In this document: positions 37,957 to 47,186 of the stretch, piece by piece
Position numbering within the stretch: position 1 is the stretch's first letter
Layout: each line of letters starts with the position of its first letter
NCBI RefSeq assembly: GCF_021729845.1
Contig: NZ_CP063398.1
Location: 372,001-436,000, forward strand
Direction of reading: 5' to 3'
DNA: 64,000 nt
Source of the DNA: Rhizobium sp. SL42
GTDB lineage: Bacteria > Pseudomonadota > Alphaproteobacteria > Rhizobiales > Rhizobiaceae
Made by a program: the position numbers and the translations under genes
The notes under the pieces: generated by a model
Database searches by the model: none
What the model was told of the DNA's origin: nothing
Seen by the model: the letters and a program-made list of their open reading frames with translations, nothing else

Positions 37957-39261
37957 ATGAGCAAGTTGGACACGAGCGGACCTGAACAGATCGATGTTCG
38001 CGGCAACGGCATCCGGAGCCGTCTTGTCTCGGCGACCATGCTGTCCGCCTTTCTGGTCGTCGGCATAGGCGGATGGGCAGCACAGGCAAAACTCGCCGGT
38101 GCCGTGATCTCCCAGGGCGAAATCGCCATCGCCGGCGAGATCAAGCAGGTACAGCATATAGATGGTGGAACCGTCGTCGATATCCCGGTCAAAGCAGGCG
38201 ATTTCGTCAAGCGCGGCGATATCGTCCTAAGGCTGGATGAAACCCAGGCCAAGATCGAACTCGGCATTCTCCAGACCCAGATCCAGCAATTGGGCGCCAT
38301 GCGCGCCCGTCTCGTTGCAGAGCGCGATGGCCTCGAGACATTTGTCTTCGATGGCAAATCCTTGCCGGCGGAGATCGAGCGAGAAGAACGCAAGCTGCTG
38401 CTTGAAAACCGCAAGATGCGTGAAAATCAAAGAGGACAGTTGCGCATGCAGTCGGCGCAGCTGAAGAACCAGATCGGCGGATTGGGCGAGCAGCGCAAGG
38501 CGAGTGAGGCAGAACAACAGCTATTGGCCGAGGAAATCGAAATTCAGAACGGGCTGATTGAGAAGGGGCTGACAAAAACGTCCGAATTGCGCGATCTGAG
38601 GCGCCAGATGGTCCGGGTAAGGGGCACGATCGGCGACATCGAGGCGAAGATCGCCGAAGCTCAGGCCGAAACCAGCGAGCTGGAAATCAAGCTGATTTCG
38701 ATCGACCAGAATACCCGATCGGAAGTCCAGAAGGAAATTCTGACCGTCGATGCACAGCTTGCCGAACTTGAGCAACGGGCGATCGCTGTTGCCCACCGGC
38801 TGGACCGTTCGACCGTTCGCGCACCGGAGACCGGTTATATCTACGACTTGCAAGCGCATACGATCGGCGGTGTCGTGGCACCGGGCCAAGCCATCATGTC
38901 GCTGGTGCCGGAACAGGGGGAACTCAGGGTGGACGTCAAGGTCGCGCCGACCGATATCGACCGCGTCAGCACGGATCAGCAGGCCCGCATGCGTTTCATT
39001 GCCTTCAACCAGCAGACAACGCCAGAGGTGCGCGGCGCTGTCGAATTTGTCGCTGCCGGCACATCCATCGACAAGGCAACCGGCCTTCCCTTCTACAAGA
39101 CCACCGTCTCGTTTTCCCGCAGCGACCTTGGCAAGCTCGCCGCCAAGCTTCAGCCTGGAATGCCGGTAGAGGTCTATATCGAGACGGATGAGAGAACCGT
39201 GGTCTCCTACCTGACGAAGCCGATGCAGGACCAGATCATGCGCGCTTTCCGCGAGGAATAG
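37957..39261 (+). CDS. Type I secretion membrane-fusion protein (HlyD/PrtE family)
   Basis: 434-residue periplasmic adaptor linking the ABC exporter to an outer-membrane TolC. One membrane helix near the N-terminus (LVSATMLSAFLVVGIGGWAAQAKLAG), the first half of the biotinyl-lipoyl domain (AGEIKQVQHIDGGTVVDIPVKAGDFVKRGDIVLRLD), a long coiled-coil hairpin (about 90-290) and the return half (LDRSTVRAPETGYIYDLQAHTIGGVVAPGQAIMSLVP). The C-terminal barrel contains the family stretch GMPVEVYIETDERTVVSYLTKP. It is the last gene of the peroxidase/secretion operon; a strong terminator-like hairpin follows 35 bp downstream. Confidence 0.94.
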   Translation: MSKLDTSGPEQIDVRGNGIRSRLVSATMLSAFLVVGIGGWAAQAKLAGAVISQGEIAIAGEIKQVQHIDGGTVVDIPVKAGDFVKRGDIVLRLDETQAKIELGILQTQIQQLGAMRARLVAERDGLETFVFDGKSLPAEIEREERKLLLENRKMRENQRGQLRMQSAQLKNQIGGLGEQRKASEAEQQLLAEEIEIQNGLIEKGLTKTSELRDLRRQMVRVRGTIGDIEAKIAEAQAETSELEIKLISIDQNTRSEVQKEILTVDAQLAELEQRAIAVAHRLDRSTVRAPETGYIYDLQAHTIGGVVAPGQAIMSLVPEQGELRVDVKVAPTDIDRVSTDQQARMRFIAFNQQTTPEVRGAVEFVAAGTSIDKATGLPFYKTTVSFSRSDLGKLAAKLQPGMPVEVYIETDERTVVSYLTKPMQDQIMRAFREE

Positions 39262-39296
39262 TCCAAGGGCAGCCTGCAACGCACGGAAAGTTTGGA

Positions 39297-39336
39297 GCGC
39301 AAGGGGCCGGCTACGCAGGTCGTCGGCCCCTTGCGC
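39297..39336 (+). terminator. Terminator hairpin of the peroxidase/secretion operon
   Basis: GCGCAAGGGGCCG (39297-39309) pairs perfectly with CGGCCCCTTGCGC (39324-39336) across a 14-nt loop, followed by T-rich TATTCATTCTTCCTT. It stands 35 bp behind the fusion-protein stop. Confidence 0.7.
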
Positions 39337-39480
39337 TATTCATTCTTCCTTCTGCTCGACCGTTTCGCCCAGCGGCCATCGACATGTCAGCGCAGACGAC
39401 GCGTTTCAGCTTGCAATTCGTGGATTGCGGCCACTATGGCGGTGCATGTTTGCCGAGCAGACTATTTTGGCGTGCTTTTT

Positions 39481-39520
39481 TGTCAATAAAACTTGACACG
39501 TGCGCTCCATATTTTATGTC
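39481..39520 (+). promoter_or_regulatory. Candidate promoter with overlapping 18-bp inverted repeat upstream of the sigma-factor gene
   Basis: TGTCAATAAAACTTGACA (39481-39498) is an inverted repeat TGTCAA-N6-TTGACA. Its right arm is a consensus -35 box, with TATGTC at 39515-39520 as a possible -10 after 16 bp. A repressor on this repeat, such as an iron-responsive Fur/RirA-type regulator, would block the promoter. Inferred from position before the iron-uptake cluster. Confidence 0.5.
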
Positions 39521-39625
39521 CGGCAAATCGCTGGAGAGAACATTCAAGAGCCTCGTGTTCCATGGCTGTTCGCACAACTCTCTGTCGCCCCGCTTTTGTT
39601 CTGCGTCATCCCTGAGGCCGCCTGA

Positions 39626-40141
39626 ATGTATGCCGCCCTGAACAGTGCATTTCTGTCGAGCCGCAAATCCCTGATCTGGGGGGTCATGCGCATCGTGCAC
39701 GATCCGCAGGCGGCAGAAGATCTTGCGCAGGAAACTTATCTGCGGGCACGCAAGGCGATCGAGAACGGGCCTATCGAACATCTGGAGGCGTTCCTCCACC
39801 AGACCGCGCGCAACCTCGCCATCGACTATCTCAGGCGACATGCGATGACCGGCGCTGTCGTGAGCCAGGAAATTCCGGAAAGCGAGACGGCCAATGTTGC
39901 CACTCCCGCCCCGTCGCCTGAAGAAACCTTGATCCAGCGTGAGCGGCTCGCCCTGCTCTATTCCGCACTGTCGCGACTGCCCAAGCGCGCGCAGACGGTG
40001 TGGATTCTGAGCCGCATCGAAAAGTGGTCCTATCCGAAAATCGCCGAACATCTCGGAGTTTCGCCGAACACCGTCTACAACGACCTGAAAATGGCGATCG
40101 GACATTGCCACGACGCCCTGGAAAAGGCCGAACGCTCTTGA
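39626..40141 (+). CDS. FecI-type ECF sigma factor
   Basis: 171-residue extracytoplasmic-function sigma factor that directs transcription of iron-uptake genes when the cognate receptor is loaded. Region 2 is seen in RIVHDPQAAEDLAQETYLRARKAI and FLHQTARNLAIDYLRRH; region 4 in LSRLPKRAQTVWILSRIEKWSYPKIAEHLGVSPNTVYNDLKMAI. It is followed by fecR and an STN-bearing TonB-dependent receptor, the classical cell-surface signalling trio. An inverted-repeat/promoter element lies about 105 bp before the start codon. The family assignment is secure. Confidence 0.93.
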   Translation: MYAALNSAFLSSRKSLIWGVMRIVHDPQAAEDLAQETYLRARKAIENGPIEHLEAFLHQTARNLAIDYLRRHAMTGAVVSQEIPESETANVATPAPSPEETLIQRERLALLYSALSRLPKRAQTVWILSRIEKWSYPKIAEHLGVSPNTVYNDLKMAIGHCHDALEKAERS

Positions 40142-40369
40142 CCCAGACAAGAGCCAAGCCGTCTCCCCCGCTGTGCGGTTGGAACGGATCTGAAATCGAT
40201 TGCCGAACGCCTCGATGATCTTCGAGCACGAATATATGGAGAAGGAGTATTTTTGTGAGATTGCACGGCGAAAATCGTCTCAACGATAGGGCGAAGCCTT
40301 ACCACAACTGTCTTTCGGATGACCTCAGTGACAAATGACAGGACGCGGGCGCGCGACACAGGGACCTAT

Positions 40370-41323
40370 ATGCATGCTGATCCGGTCACGGATGCCGCCT
40401 TGGACTGGCTGCTGCGGTTGCAGTCGCGGCCGGAAGACGCTGCCGAGCGCGCGCGATTCGAGCAGTGGTGTCGGCAAGACCCAAGGCATGCCGAGACCTA
40501 TGCGAGGCTCGTCGCTTTGGGTGCCATGCCGGAACTGGAGGCAGCCACGCAGCGACTGGCACGCCAGGATGGTGAGATCCTGCAATTCACGACCCCCACT
40601 CGTCCCCGTGTCTGGCGCTGGGCAGGCGCGATCGCAGCCTCCATCCTGCTTGCCGTCGGCATTCAGCAATATCCGGGCCTGATGATACGGTGGCAGGCGG
40701 ACTACCAGACAGCGACAGGCTCGAAGCAGGAGCTGGACCTGCCAGATGGTTCGCGCATGACCTTGAACACGGCAAGTGCCGTCGCGCTCGACTTCGAGGA
40801 CGGCAGACGCTCGGTCAAGCTACTGCAGGGCGAGGCCTTTTTCGACGTCGTCCCGGATGCAGCCCATCCGTTCAAGGTGGCGGGGCATTTCTCCGAGGTA
40901 GAGGTCAAGGGAACCGGCTTTTCTGTCAGAACCGATGACCAGGAAGATCTTGTTGTCCTCCAGCATGGCGCAGTCCAGGTCGTCCATCTCCCCGATCGCG
41001 CTTCGACCGCGCATCTCGATCCGGGGCAGTCGATCTCGGCAACTGCCACGTCGCTGTCACCGGTGGCGAGCGTCAGCACCGAAAACGCACTCGCGTGGCT
41101 CGAAGGGCGCATCGTGTTCAGCGAACGCCGGCTTTCCAGCGTTCTGGACGAGGTGGGCCGCTACTACCCCAGCCCTGTGATCATTGCCAACAATCGTGTC
41201 GGGCACGTGCTCGTCAGCGGCAACTACCGCCTGACGGATCCGGAAGGAACGATCCGCTCCCTGGCCTCGGCCGCGGGCGCATCCGTATCGCGGCTGCCGG
41301 GCGGAATCTTAATCCTTCAATAA
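40370..41323 (+). CDS. FecR-family anti-sigma/signal-transducing protein
   Basis: About 317 residues. N-terminal DUF4880 sigma-binding part (DAALDWLLRLQSRPEDAAERARFEQWCRQDPRHAETYARL), one membrane helix (WAGAIAASILLAVGI), then the periplasmic FecR domain (YQTATGSKQELDLPDGSRMTLNTASAVAL, SVKLLQGEAFFDV, FSVRT) and a C-terminal part (VLVSGNYRLTDPEGTIRSLA) like the secretin/STN-type fold that receives the receptor signal. I prefer ATG 40370 with AGGGA upstream; the frame also opens at 40319 without a ribosome site. It relays the signal from the downstream receptor to the sigma factor. Confidence 0.92.
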   Translation: MHADPVTDAALDWLLRLQSRPEDAAERARFEQWCRQDPRHAETYARLVALGAMPELEAATQRLARQDGEILQFTTPTRPRVWRWAGAIAASILLAVGIQQYPGLMIRWQADYQTATGSKQELDLPDGSRMTLNTASAVALDFEDGRRSVKLLQGEAFFDVVPDAAHPFKVAGHFSEVEVKGTGFSVRTDDQEDLVVLQHGAVQVVHLPDRASTAHLDPGQSISATATSLSPVASVSTENALAWLEGRIVFSERRLSSVLDEVGRYYPSPVIIANNRVGHVLVSGNYRLTDPEGTIRSLASAAGASVSRLPGGILILQ

Positions 41324-41431
41324 AATATCAACTTTTTTTGTGAGATATGCGGCGCCCGTTCGTCCCATGTTCATGGCCGCTGTCTGCAAACGCAGACCGG
41401 CCCCTTACGATGATGGTTTGAGGGATTTCCT

Positions 41432-43876
41432 ATGGGGCGTAATACGGGTGCTCGAGACACGGGCAAGATCAAGCGAAACAAGGTGTCGATCGGCAATCGC
41501 CGCATTCTGCGCCATGTCGTCGTCGGCACTATCCTTGGCGGCTCAAGTCTGCTGATCACGACCCCCGTGGTCGCCCAGCAGGCCGTGCAGGCAGCAGCGC
41601 AGACGGTGAGCTTCTCGATCCCGGCTCAGCCGCTTGCCTCGGCCATCGCCGCATTCATCCGTGCCACCGGATGGGAAGTCGGTTACTCGTCGCAGATCGT
41701 CAACGGCAAGACCTCGCAAGCCGTATCTGGCACAATGGCCCCCGCTCAGGCGCTTCAGACCCTGCTTGCCGGCACCAGCCTTAACGTTCGCCTGACCGGT
41801 GCGACAAAGGCGGCACTGATCGATCCGACGGTTGCCGGCGTCGATGCGGGCGCAGCCGGCGGCACCGTGCTTGAAACCATCGTCGTTGCCGGCAATGGCG
41901 GTGGCGTGATCGGCCCGGACACGAGCATCGTCGCTCAAAATTCCTCGACCGGCAGCAAGACCGGCACGGCGATCCTCGATACCGCTGCCGCCGTCTCCGT
42001 GGTAACCCAGAAGGAAATGGAACAGCGTGGGGTCAAGAACCTCGAACAGGCGCTTGCGTACACGTCCGGCGTCACCACCGACATGTATGGCTCCGACGAC
42101 CGCTACGATTTCTACCTGATGCGCGGCTTTGCCCAGACCGGCACCGGCAAATATCGCGACGGCCTGCCCATGCAGATTTCCAACTTCACCGGCAGCCGCG
42201 TAGAGCCTTATGGCATGCAGCGGATCGAAGCTCTGAAGGGCTCGACCTCGACACTGTTCGGGCTCAACGGCCCCGGCGGCCTGGTCAACTCGATCACCAA
42301 GCGCCCTCAGGACGAGAAATTCGGCGAGGTCTACACCACCTTCGGCGAGGACCATATTGAAACCGGGACGGATTTCGGCGGCCCAATCGATGAGGACGGC
42401 GTTTGGACCTATCGCCTGACCGGCAAGTGGCAGGACGGCGGCAATGGCTTCGACTATAGCGAAGACGACCGCATCTATGTTGCTCCCGCACTGACCTGGA
42501 GCCCCGATGACGCAACCTCGCTCACCTTCATGGCCGACTACAACAAGCGTGACGGAAATACCGGGCACGGCATTCCGATCGGCTCGGGCCTCGATACGAC
42601 CGCCTTTGTCGGCGAGCCGGATTTCGAGAACATGGACACGCTGGAAAAGAACATCGGCTATGCCTTCGAGCACGATTTCGGCAACGGCCTCCAGTTCCGC
42701 CAGAACCTGCGCTACACCGATCTCGACCTGACCTACGAGACCGTCTATGGCGGCAGCACCGATCCGGCAGACGACCGTCTGGCCTTTGCGGTCTATGGCC
42801 AGTCGCAGCAAATCGCGCTCGACAACCAGTTGCAGTATGACGCGAGCTTCGGACTCTTCGACAGCCGCACGCTGCTCGGTTTCGACGTGACCCATACCGA
42901 TGCCAGTGAAGTCCGCTATGATGGCAGCGCAGACGGGATCGACATCTACAATCCTGCTTTCTGCGGCACGGCCTGCATCACATGGAATACGGTCAACACG
43001 ACCGATAACAGCATGCTGCGCAAGGGCGTCTATCTTCAGGAAGAACTGACTTTCGACGATCGGTGGATCCTGACACTCGGCGGCCGTTATGACAATGTCT
43101 CGCAGCAGTCGGTCACGGTCGGCCCCTGGGCATCGGATTATGACTTCACCACCGAAGCCTTCACCAAGCGCATCGGCCTGACTTACAAGGCCACGAGCGA
43201 GGTTTCGCTTTACGCCAACTACGCCGAATCCTTCGAACCGGTGGCGCTCTATTATACGACCAGCCTTGCCGATCCGAAGCCGGTCGAAGGTCAGCAATAC
43301 GAAATCGGCGCCAAGTACCAGCCGGAAGGCATGGATGCGCTGTTCAGCGTTGCGCTCTTCGACCTGACCCAGAAAAACACGCCGCAGACCACTACCGCGC
43401 TTTTGACCGAACAGATCGGCGAGATCAACGTCAAGGGCGTGGAACTCGAAGGCAAGTTTGCCGTCACCGATCGCGCCAACGTGACCCTCGCCTATACCTA
43501 TCTCGACGCCGAGATCATCGAGGACGGCAACGGCACCAATGAAGGCAACCGGCCGGAACTCGTCCCCGAACACATGGCATCGGCGTGGGTCGACTACACC
43601 ATTCCGGGTAACGGCACCTTCGGCGACTTCACCTTCGGCGTCGGCGCTCGTTACGTCGGCAGCAATTACGATGACAATGCCAATACCATCGACATTGCAT
43701 CGCGCACCCTGGTCGATGCTGCGCTGAGCTACAAGGTGACCGACAGCACAACGCTTTCGATCAACGCCACCAACATCTTCGACAAGAAATACATCACCCA
43801 CTACGACAGCTACGCAAACCTGGAATTCTACGGCGATCGGCGCACTGTCAAAGCCACGCTGAAATATACCTGGTAG
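41432..43876 (+). CDS. TonB-dependent siderophore receptor with STN signalling domain
   Basis: 814-residue outer-membrane receptor. Signal peptide with a long basic lead (cleavage near TTPVVAQQ), STN domain at about 58-110 (FSIPAQPLASAIAAFIRATGWEVGYSSQIV), TonB box candidate ETIVVAG, plug domain (TAAAVSVVTQKEMEQRGVKNLEQALAYTSGV, YDFYLMRGF, RIEALKGSTSTLFGLNGPGGLVNSITKRP) and a 22-strand barrel ending DRRTVKATLKYTW with the expected aromatic last residue. FhuA/FoxA-like, so a hydroxamate-type ferric siderophore is the likely ligand. The STN domain and the upstream sigma/FecR pair indicate cell-surface signalling. The GAGGG box lies 6-10 nt before the ATG. Confidence 0.95.
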   Translation: MGRNTGARDTGKIKRNKVSIGNRRILRHVVVGTILGGSSLLITTPVVAQQAVQAAAQTVSFSIPAQPLASAIAAFIRATGWEVGYSSQIVNGKTSQAVSGTMAPAQALQTLLAGTSLNVRLTGATKAALIDPTVAGVDAGAAGGTVLETIVVAGNGGGVIGPDTSIVAQNSSTGSKTGTAILDTAAAVSVVTQKEMEQRGVKNLEQALAYTSGVTTDMYGSDDRYDFYLMRGFAQTGTGKYRDGLPMQISNFTGSRVEPYGMQRIEALKGSTSTLFGLNGPGGLVNSITKRPQDEKFGEVYTTFGEDHIETGTDFGGPIDEDGVWTYRLTGKWQDGGNGFDYSEDDRIYVAPALTWSPDDATSLTFMADYNKRDGNTGHGIPIGSGLDTTAFVGEPDFENMDTLEKNIGYAFEHDFGNGLQFRQNLRYTDLDLTYETVYGGSTDPADDRLAFAVYGQSQQIALDNQLQYDASFGLFDSRTLLGFDVTHTDASEVRYDGSADGIDIYNPAFCGTACITWNTVNTTDNSMLRKGVYLQEELTFDDRWILTLGGRYDNVSQQSVTVGPWASDYDFTTEAFTKRIGLTYKATSEVSLYANYAESFEPVALYYTTSLADPKPVEGQQYEIGAKYQPEGMDALFSVALFDLTQKNTPQTTTALLTEQIGEINVKGVELEGKFAVTDRANVTLAYTYLDAEIIEDGNGTNEGNRPELVPEHMASAWVDYTIPGNGTFGDFTFGVGARYVGSNYDDNANTIDIASRTLVDAALSYKVTDSTTLSINATNIFDKKYITHYDSYANLEFYGDRRTVKATLKYTW

Positions 43877-43907
43877 TTCCAGCTTCTGCCTCTACCGCCT
43901 CCCGTGC

Positions 43908-43928
43908 AAACGGGGGGCGTTTTTCCGT
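43908..43928 (+). terminator. Possible attenuating terminator after the receptor gene
   Basis: CGCCTCCCGT pairs with ACGGGGGGCG across a short GCAA loop, followed by a TTTTT run. It separates the highly expressed receptor gene from the transporter genes of the same direction. Confidence 0.6.
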
Positions 43929-43986
43929 TTTGAACCCCTGTCAAGCCTGCGCGCGATGGCAGGGCTGCACCCAATAGAGGAATGAC

Positions 43987-45039
43987 GTGAACAATCGCAG
44001 ATCCGAACGTAACGTCACGACGATGCACCAATCCGTCATCGGCCGCAGACAGGTGCTCGGCGGGCTGGCTGCAAGTCTGTTCATGCCCGCACTGACGCCG
44101 TCGAGCGCAATTGCTGCCGAAGGCGAACAGCGCTTCAGCCATGTTTTCGGGGAGATCGTATTGCCGCGTCCGGCAGAGCGCGTGGTGTCACTGGGCTATA
44201 CGACCCAGGACAGCCTGCTTGCTCTGGGCGTCATACCGGTCGGAATTCGAGACTGGTTCGGGGATCAGCCATCCGGCGTCTGGCCATGGGCGCAAGCCCA
44301 TCTCAACGGCGCCGAACCGATCCTGATCAAAGGCAACGTCTCCATCGAAGCCGTTGCCGCGCTGAAACCAGACCTGATCATCGGCATCGGCTCCGGCATA
44401 TCGGAGACGGAATATGCAGCACTGTCGCGCGTTGCGCCTGTGCTGATGCAAGGGCCAGAATATCCCGCCTACGGCATGCCCTGGGATGATCTTGTGCAAA
44501 CGGTCGGTCGGGCGGTCGGAAAGAGCGAGCGAGCCAGTGAGCTTGTCTCAGAGACCCGCCAGCAAATCGCAGACATACGCCAGCGTCACCCCGACTGGAA
44601 TGGCCGCACTGCCGTGGCAGCATACCACTATGGCGGTGAAACCGGCGTATTTGCACCCGAAGACACCCGCGGCCGCTTCCTTACTGAACTGGGTTTTACC
44701 ACCACGCCTCCAGTCGCCAAGCTTGGCGAGTCGGGCAGTTTCTACCAAGCCCTGTCGCCAGAGGATCTCTCGGCCATCGATGCCGATCTGCTGGTCTGGA
44801 TCTCGTCTGACGACACAGCATCGGATCTCGTAGACCTGCCGATGCGCCGTCTGCTTTCGGCCCACAGCCAAGGTCGCGAAGTGTTTGCCGGCGGATTGCT
44901 GGCCGCTGCCCTGTCTTTCGGCAGCATATTGTCGCTGCCCTTCGTCCTGTCCACGCTCGAAGTCGAGATTGCCGCAGCCCTGGACGGAGATCCGCGGACA
45001 CCCGTGCCTTCGGCGGTCAAAGCAGGTCTTGCCCCATGA
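43987..45039 (+). CDS. Iron-siderophore ABC transporter substrate-binding protein (class III, Tat-type signal)
   Basis: Periplasmic ferric-siderophore receptor of the FepB/FecB class, 350 aa. The N-terminus has a twin-arginine motif (GRRQVLGGLAASLF) and a cleavage site near SAIAAEG, so Tat export is likely. The mature domain has AERVVSLGYTTQDSLLALGV, PDLIIGIGSG and the second lobe TRGRFLTELGFTTTPPV, with the long helix between lobes normal for this class. Start is GTG at 43987 with GAGGAA upstream; a shorter start at MHQSVIGRR is possible. It stands first in the transporter group, followed by two permeases, an ATPase and a siderophore-interacting reductase. Confidence 0.92.
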   Translation: MNNRRSERNVTTMHQSVIGRRQVLGGLAASLFMPALTPSSAIAAEGEQRFSHVFGEIVLPRPAERVVSLGYTTQDSLLALGVIPVGIRDWFGDQPSGVWPWAQAHLNGAEPILIKGNVSIEAVAALKPDLIIGIGSGISETEYAALSRVAPVLMQGPEYPAYGMPWDDLVQTVGRAVGKSERASELVSETRQQIADIRQRHPDWNGRTAVAAYHYGGETGVFAPEDTRGRFLTELGFTTTPPVAKLGESGSFYQALSPEDLSAIDADLLVWISSDDTASDLVDLPMRRLLSAHSQGREVFAGGLLAAALSFGSILSLPFVLSTLEVEIAAALDGDPRTPVPSAVKAGLAP

Positions 45040-45114
45040 GCCAGCAGATGAAGCCTGCCATCGACATCCTCCATATTGGTGGCAATAACCTTGATAGTTG
45101 AGCATGGAATCGAG

Positions 45115-46125
45115 ATGTGGCGCCGCGTTCGCAACAATCGACAGGCCCAATGGATCCTGGTGGTCGCCATGCTTCTGGCCCTGTGTCTCGCAAGCCTGCT
45201 GGTCGGGGCGCGGTCGGTACCGGTATCAACCGTGGCAAAGGCACTTCTTGCCTATGACGCAAACCTGGCGGAACACATTGTTATTCACGACTACCGGCTG
45301 CCGCGCACGCTTCTTGCACTCCTCGCGGGTGCTGCCTTCGGCGTCTCCGGTGCGCTGATCCAGGCAACAACCCGCAATCCGCTGGCAGACCCTGGCATCT
45401 TGGGCGTCAATGCCGGCGCGGCCTTCTTCGTGACGATCGCCGTGGGCGTCTTCGGTCTGCAGTCGATCGACATATATCTATGGTTTTCATTCCTCGGCGC
45501 AATCCTTGCGACGCTGGCCGTCTATGCGCTGGGGGTTTTTGGACAGGGTGGTGGTTCACCGGTCAGGCTGGTCCTCGGCGGGGTTGCTGTATCGGCCGTG
45601 CTCGGCGGGATCGGATCGTCGCTCACTTTGTTCAACCCGCGCGCATTCGACGGAATGCGCTCCTGGTCAATCGGTTCGCTCGCCGGTCGCGATATCGATG
45701 TTGCAATAACGGTCGCACCCTTCATCCTCGTGGGACTGGCAATCGCCCTGGCAATCGGCAGATCCCTCAATGCCATTGCCCTCGGCGACGACCTAGCCCG
45801 TTCGGTTGGCGCCAATGTTACGCGGACCCGGGTGATGGCGGCAATTGCCGTCACCTTGCTGGCGGGAGCCGGCACCGCGGCTGTAGGCCCCATCGGCTTC
45901 ATCGGATTGATGATCCCGCATGTGGCACGCTGGATCGTCGGACCCGACCAGCGCCGGATCGTGGCGACCACGCTGGTCCTTGCACCGTCGCTGCTTCTCA
46001 CAGCCGATATAATTGGACGCATCCTGCTTCATCCGGGAGAGTTGGAAGCCGGAATCGTCACATCCTTCCTCGGCGCTCCGGTCTTGATCATGCTATCACG
46101 CCGACGCAATGCGGGTGGCCCATGA
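45115..46125 (+). CDS. FecCD-family iron-siderophore ABC permease 1
   Basis: About 336 residues, roughly ten membrane helices. Typical segments: DYRLPRTLLALLAGAAFGVSGALIQATTRNPLADPGILGVNAGAAF near the N-terminus and AGPIGFIGLMIPHVARWIVGPDQR in the ATPase-coupling region. The ATG at 45115 (MWRRVRNN) is preferred; the upstream TTG at 45076 is also in frame. The stop overlaps the second permease start (ATGA), giving stoichiometric synthesis of a heterodimer. Confidence 0.93.
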   Translation: MWRRVRNNRQAQWILVVAMLLALCLASLLVGARSVPVSTVAKALLAYDANLAEHIVIHDYRLPRTLLALLAGAAFGVSGALIQATTRNPLADPGILGVNAGAAFFVTIAVGVFGLQSIDIYLWFSFLGAILATLAVYALGVFGQGGGSPVRLVLGGVAVSAVLGGIGSSLTLFNPRAFDGMRSWSIGSLAGRDIDVAITVAPFILVGLAIALAIGRSLNAIALGDDLARSVGANVTRTRVMAAIAVTLLAGAGTAAVGPIGFIGLMIPHVARWIVGPDQRRIVATTLVLAPSLLLTADIIGRILLHPGELEAGIVTSFLGAPVLIMLSRRRNAGGP

Positions 46126-47186
46126 TGTCGTTCCGCTCACACACCACCCTGCAATCGAGACGCCGGCTAAAGATCATCCGCATGGCCGGCGGCATGATTT
46201 CGCTGCGCTCCGACACACGCCTTTTGACCGTCAGTGCGATCCTGTTCCTGGCTTCGCTCGCCGGCATCGCATTTTCCCTGTCGACTGGCGCCTATCACAT
46301 CCGGCTTACCGATGTTCTCGCCACACTGGTCGGCAACGGCGACGAACAGATGCGGCTGGTTGTCCTTGAATGGCGCCTGCCGCGCGTGCTCCTTGCCTTC
46401 CTGCTTGGCATGGCCCTGGGTATGAGCGGCGCAATCTTCCAGTCATTGACGCGCAACCCGCTCGGCTCTCCCGATGTCATCGGCTTCGCCACTGGCTCCT
46501 ATACCGGCGGATTGGTGGTCATGCTGTTTTTGTCCGGCGGATATTACGCCACCGCAGCCGGCGCTCTGACTGGCGGCCTCGTCACCGCACTTTTGGTCTA
46601 TCTGCTCACCTATCGCCAAGGCATTCAGGGATTTCGCCTCATTGTTGTCGGTATCGGCGTCGCGGCCATGTTGCAGGCACTGAACGCCTGGATGATCCGC
46701 CGCGCCGAACTGGACGTGGCCATGTCTGCGGCACTCTGGGGCGCCGGCTCGTTGAACGGCCTCGGCCTCGAGCAACTCTGGCCGGTCCTGATCACTCTTC
46801 TCGTGCTCCTCCCTCCGCTGGCTCTCCTTGTACGCCCGATGCGGCAACTGGAAATGGGCGACGATATGGCTGCAGCCTCGGGGGTGCAAATCGGGGCGAC
46901 GCGTGTCTTTCTGATCGTGCTGGGCGTCGCATTGACAGGCCTTGCCACAGCTGCGGCCGGCCCGATTTCATTCGTCGCACTGTGCGCACCACAAATCGCT
47001 CGGCGACTGACCCGTAGTGCCGGCGTAGACCTGGTCTCTTCCGCGCTCACCGGAGCGCTGTTGCTGATCGGTGCAGATTACATCGCTCAACATGCCTTTG
47101 GCTTTCAATTTCCGGTCGGGGTGATGACGGTCAGCCTCGGCGGGCTCTATTTCATTTGGCTGCTGATCAAGGAGGCACGGAAATGA
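46122..47186 (+). CDS. FecCD-family iron-siderophore ABC permease 2
   Basis: 354 residues with about ten helices. EWRLPRVLLAFLLGMALGMSGAIFQSLTRNPLGSPDVIGFATGSY and AGPISFVALCAPQIARRLTRSAG are the family signatures. The start at 46122 (MMSFRSHTT) overlaps the stop of permease 1 by four bases; a longer open frame upstream to 45480 lies inside permease 1 and is not used. The N-terminus has about 30 extra residues before the first helix; internal ATGs at 46125 and near MISLRSDT are alternatives. The stop overlaps the ATPase ATG. Confidence 0.93.
   Translation: MMSFRSHTTLQSRRRLKIIRMAGGMISLRSDTRLLTVSAILFLASLAGIAFSLSTGAYHIRLTDVLATLVGNGDEQMRLVVLEWRLPRVLLAFLLGMALGMSGAIFQSLTRNPLGSPDVIGFATGSYTGGLVVMLFLSGGYYATAAGALTGGLVTALLVYLLTYRQGIQGFRLIVVGIGVAAMLQALNAWMIRRAELDVAMSAALWGAGSLNGLGLEQLWPVLITLLVLLPPLALLVRPMRQLEMGDDMAAASGVQIGATRVFLIVLGVALTGLATAAAGPISFVALCAPQIARRLTRSAGVDLVSSALTGALLLIGADYIAQHAFGFQFPVGVMTVSLGGLYFIWLLIKEARK

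Noticed and set aside
41543..43801. Minus-strand open frame of 752 codons opposite the TonB-dependent receptor
   Set aside because: It mirrors the receptor gene codon structure and has no recognisable domain. The plus-strand gene has signal peptide, STN, plug and barrel.
45480..46121. 568-codon frame as a long N-terminal extension of permease 2
   Set aside because: The extension overlaps permease 1 in another frame and lacks permease character; the ATG at 46122 has the usual ATGA overlap and gives normal family length.
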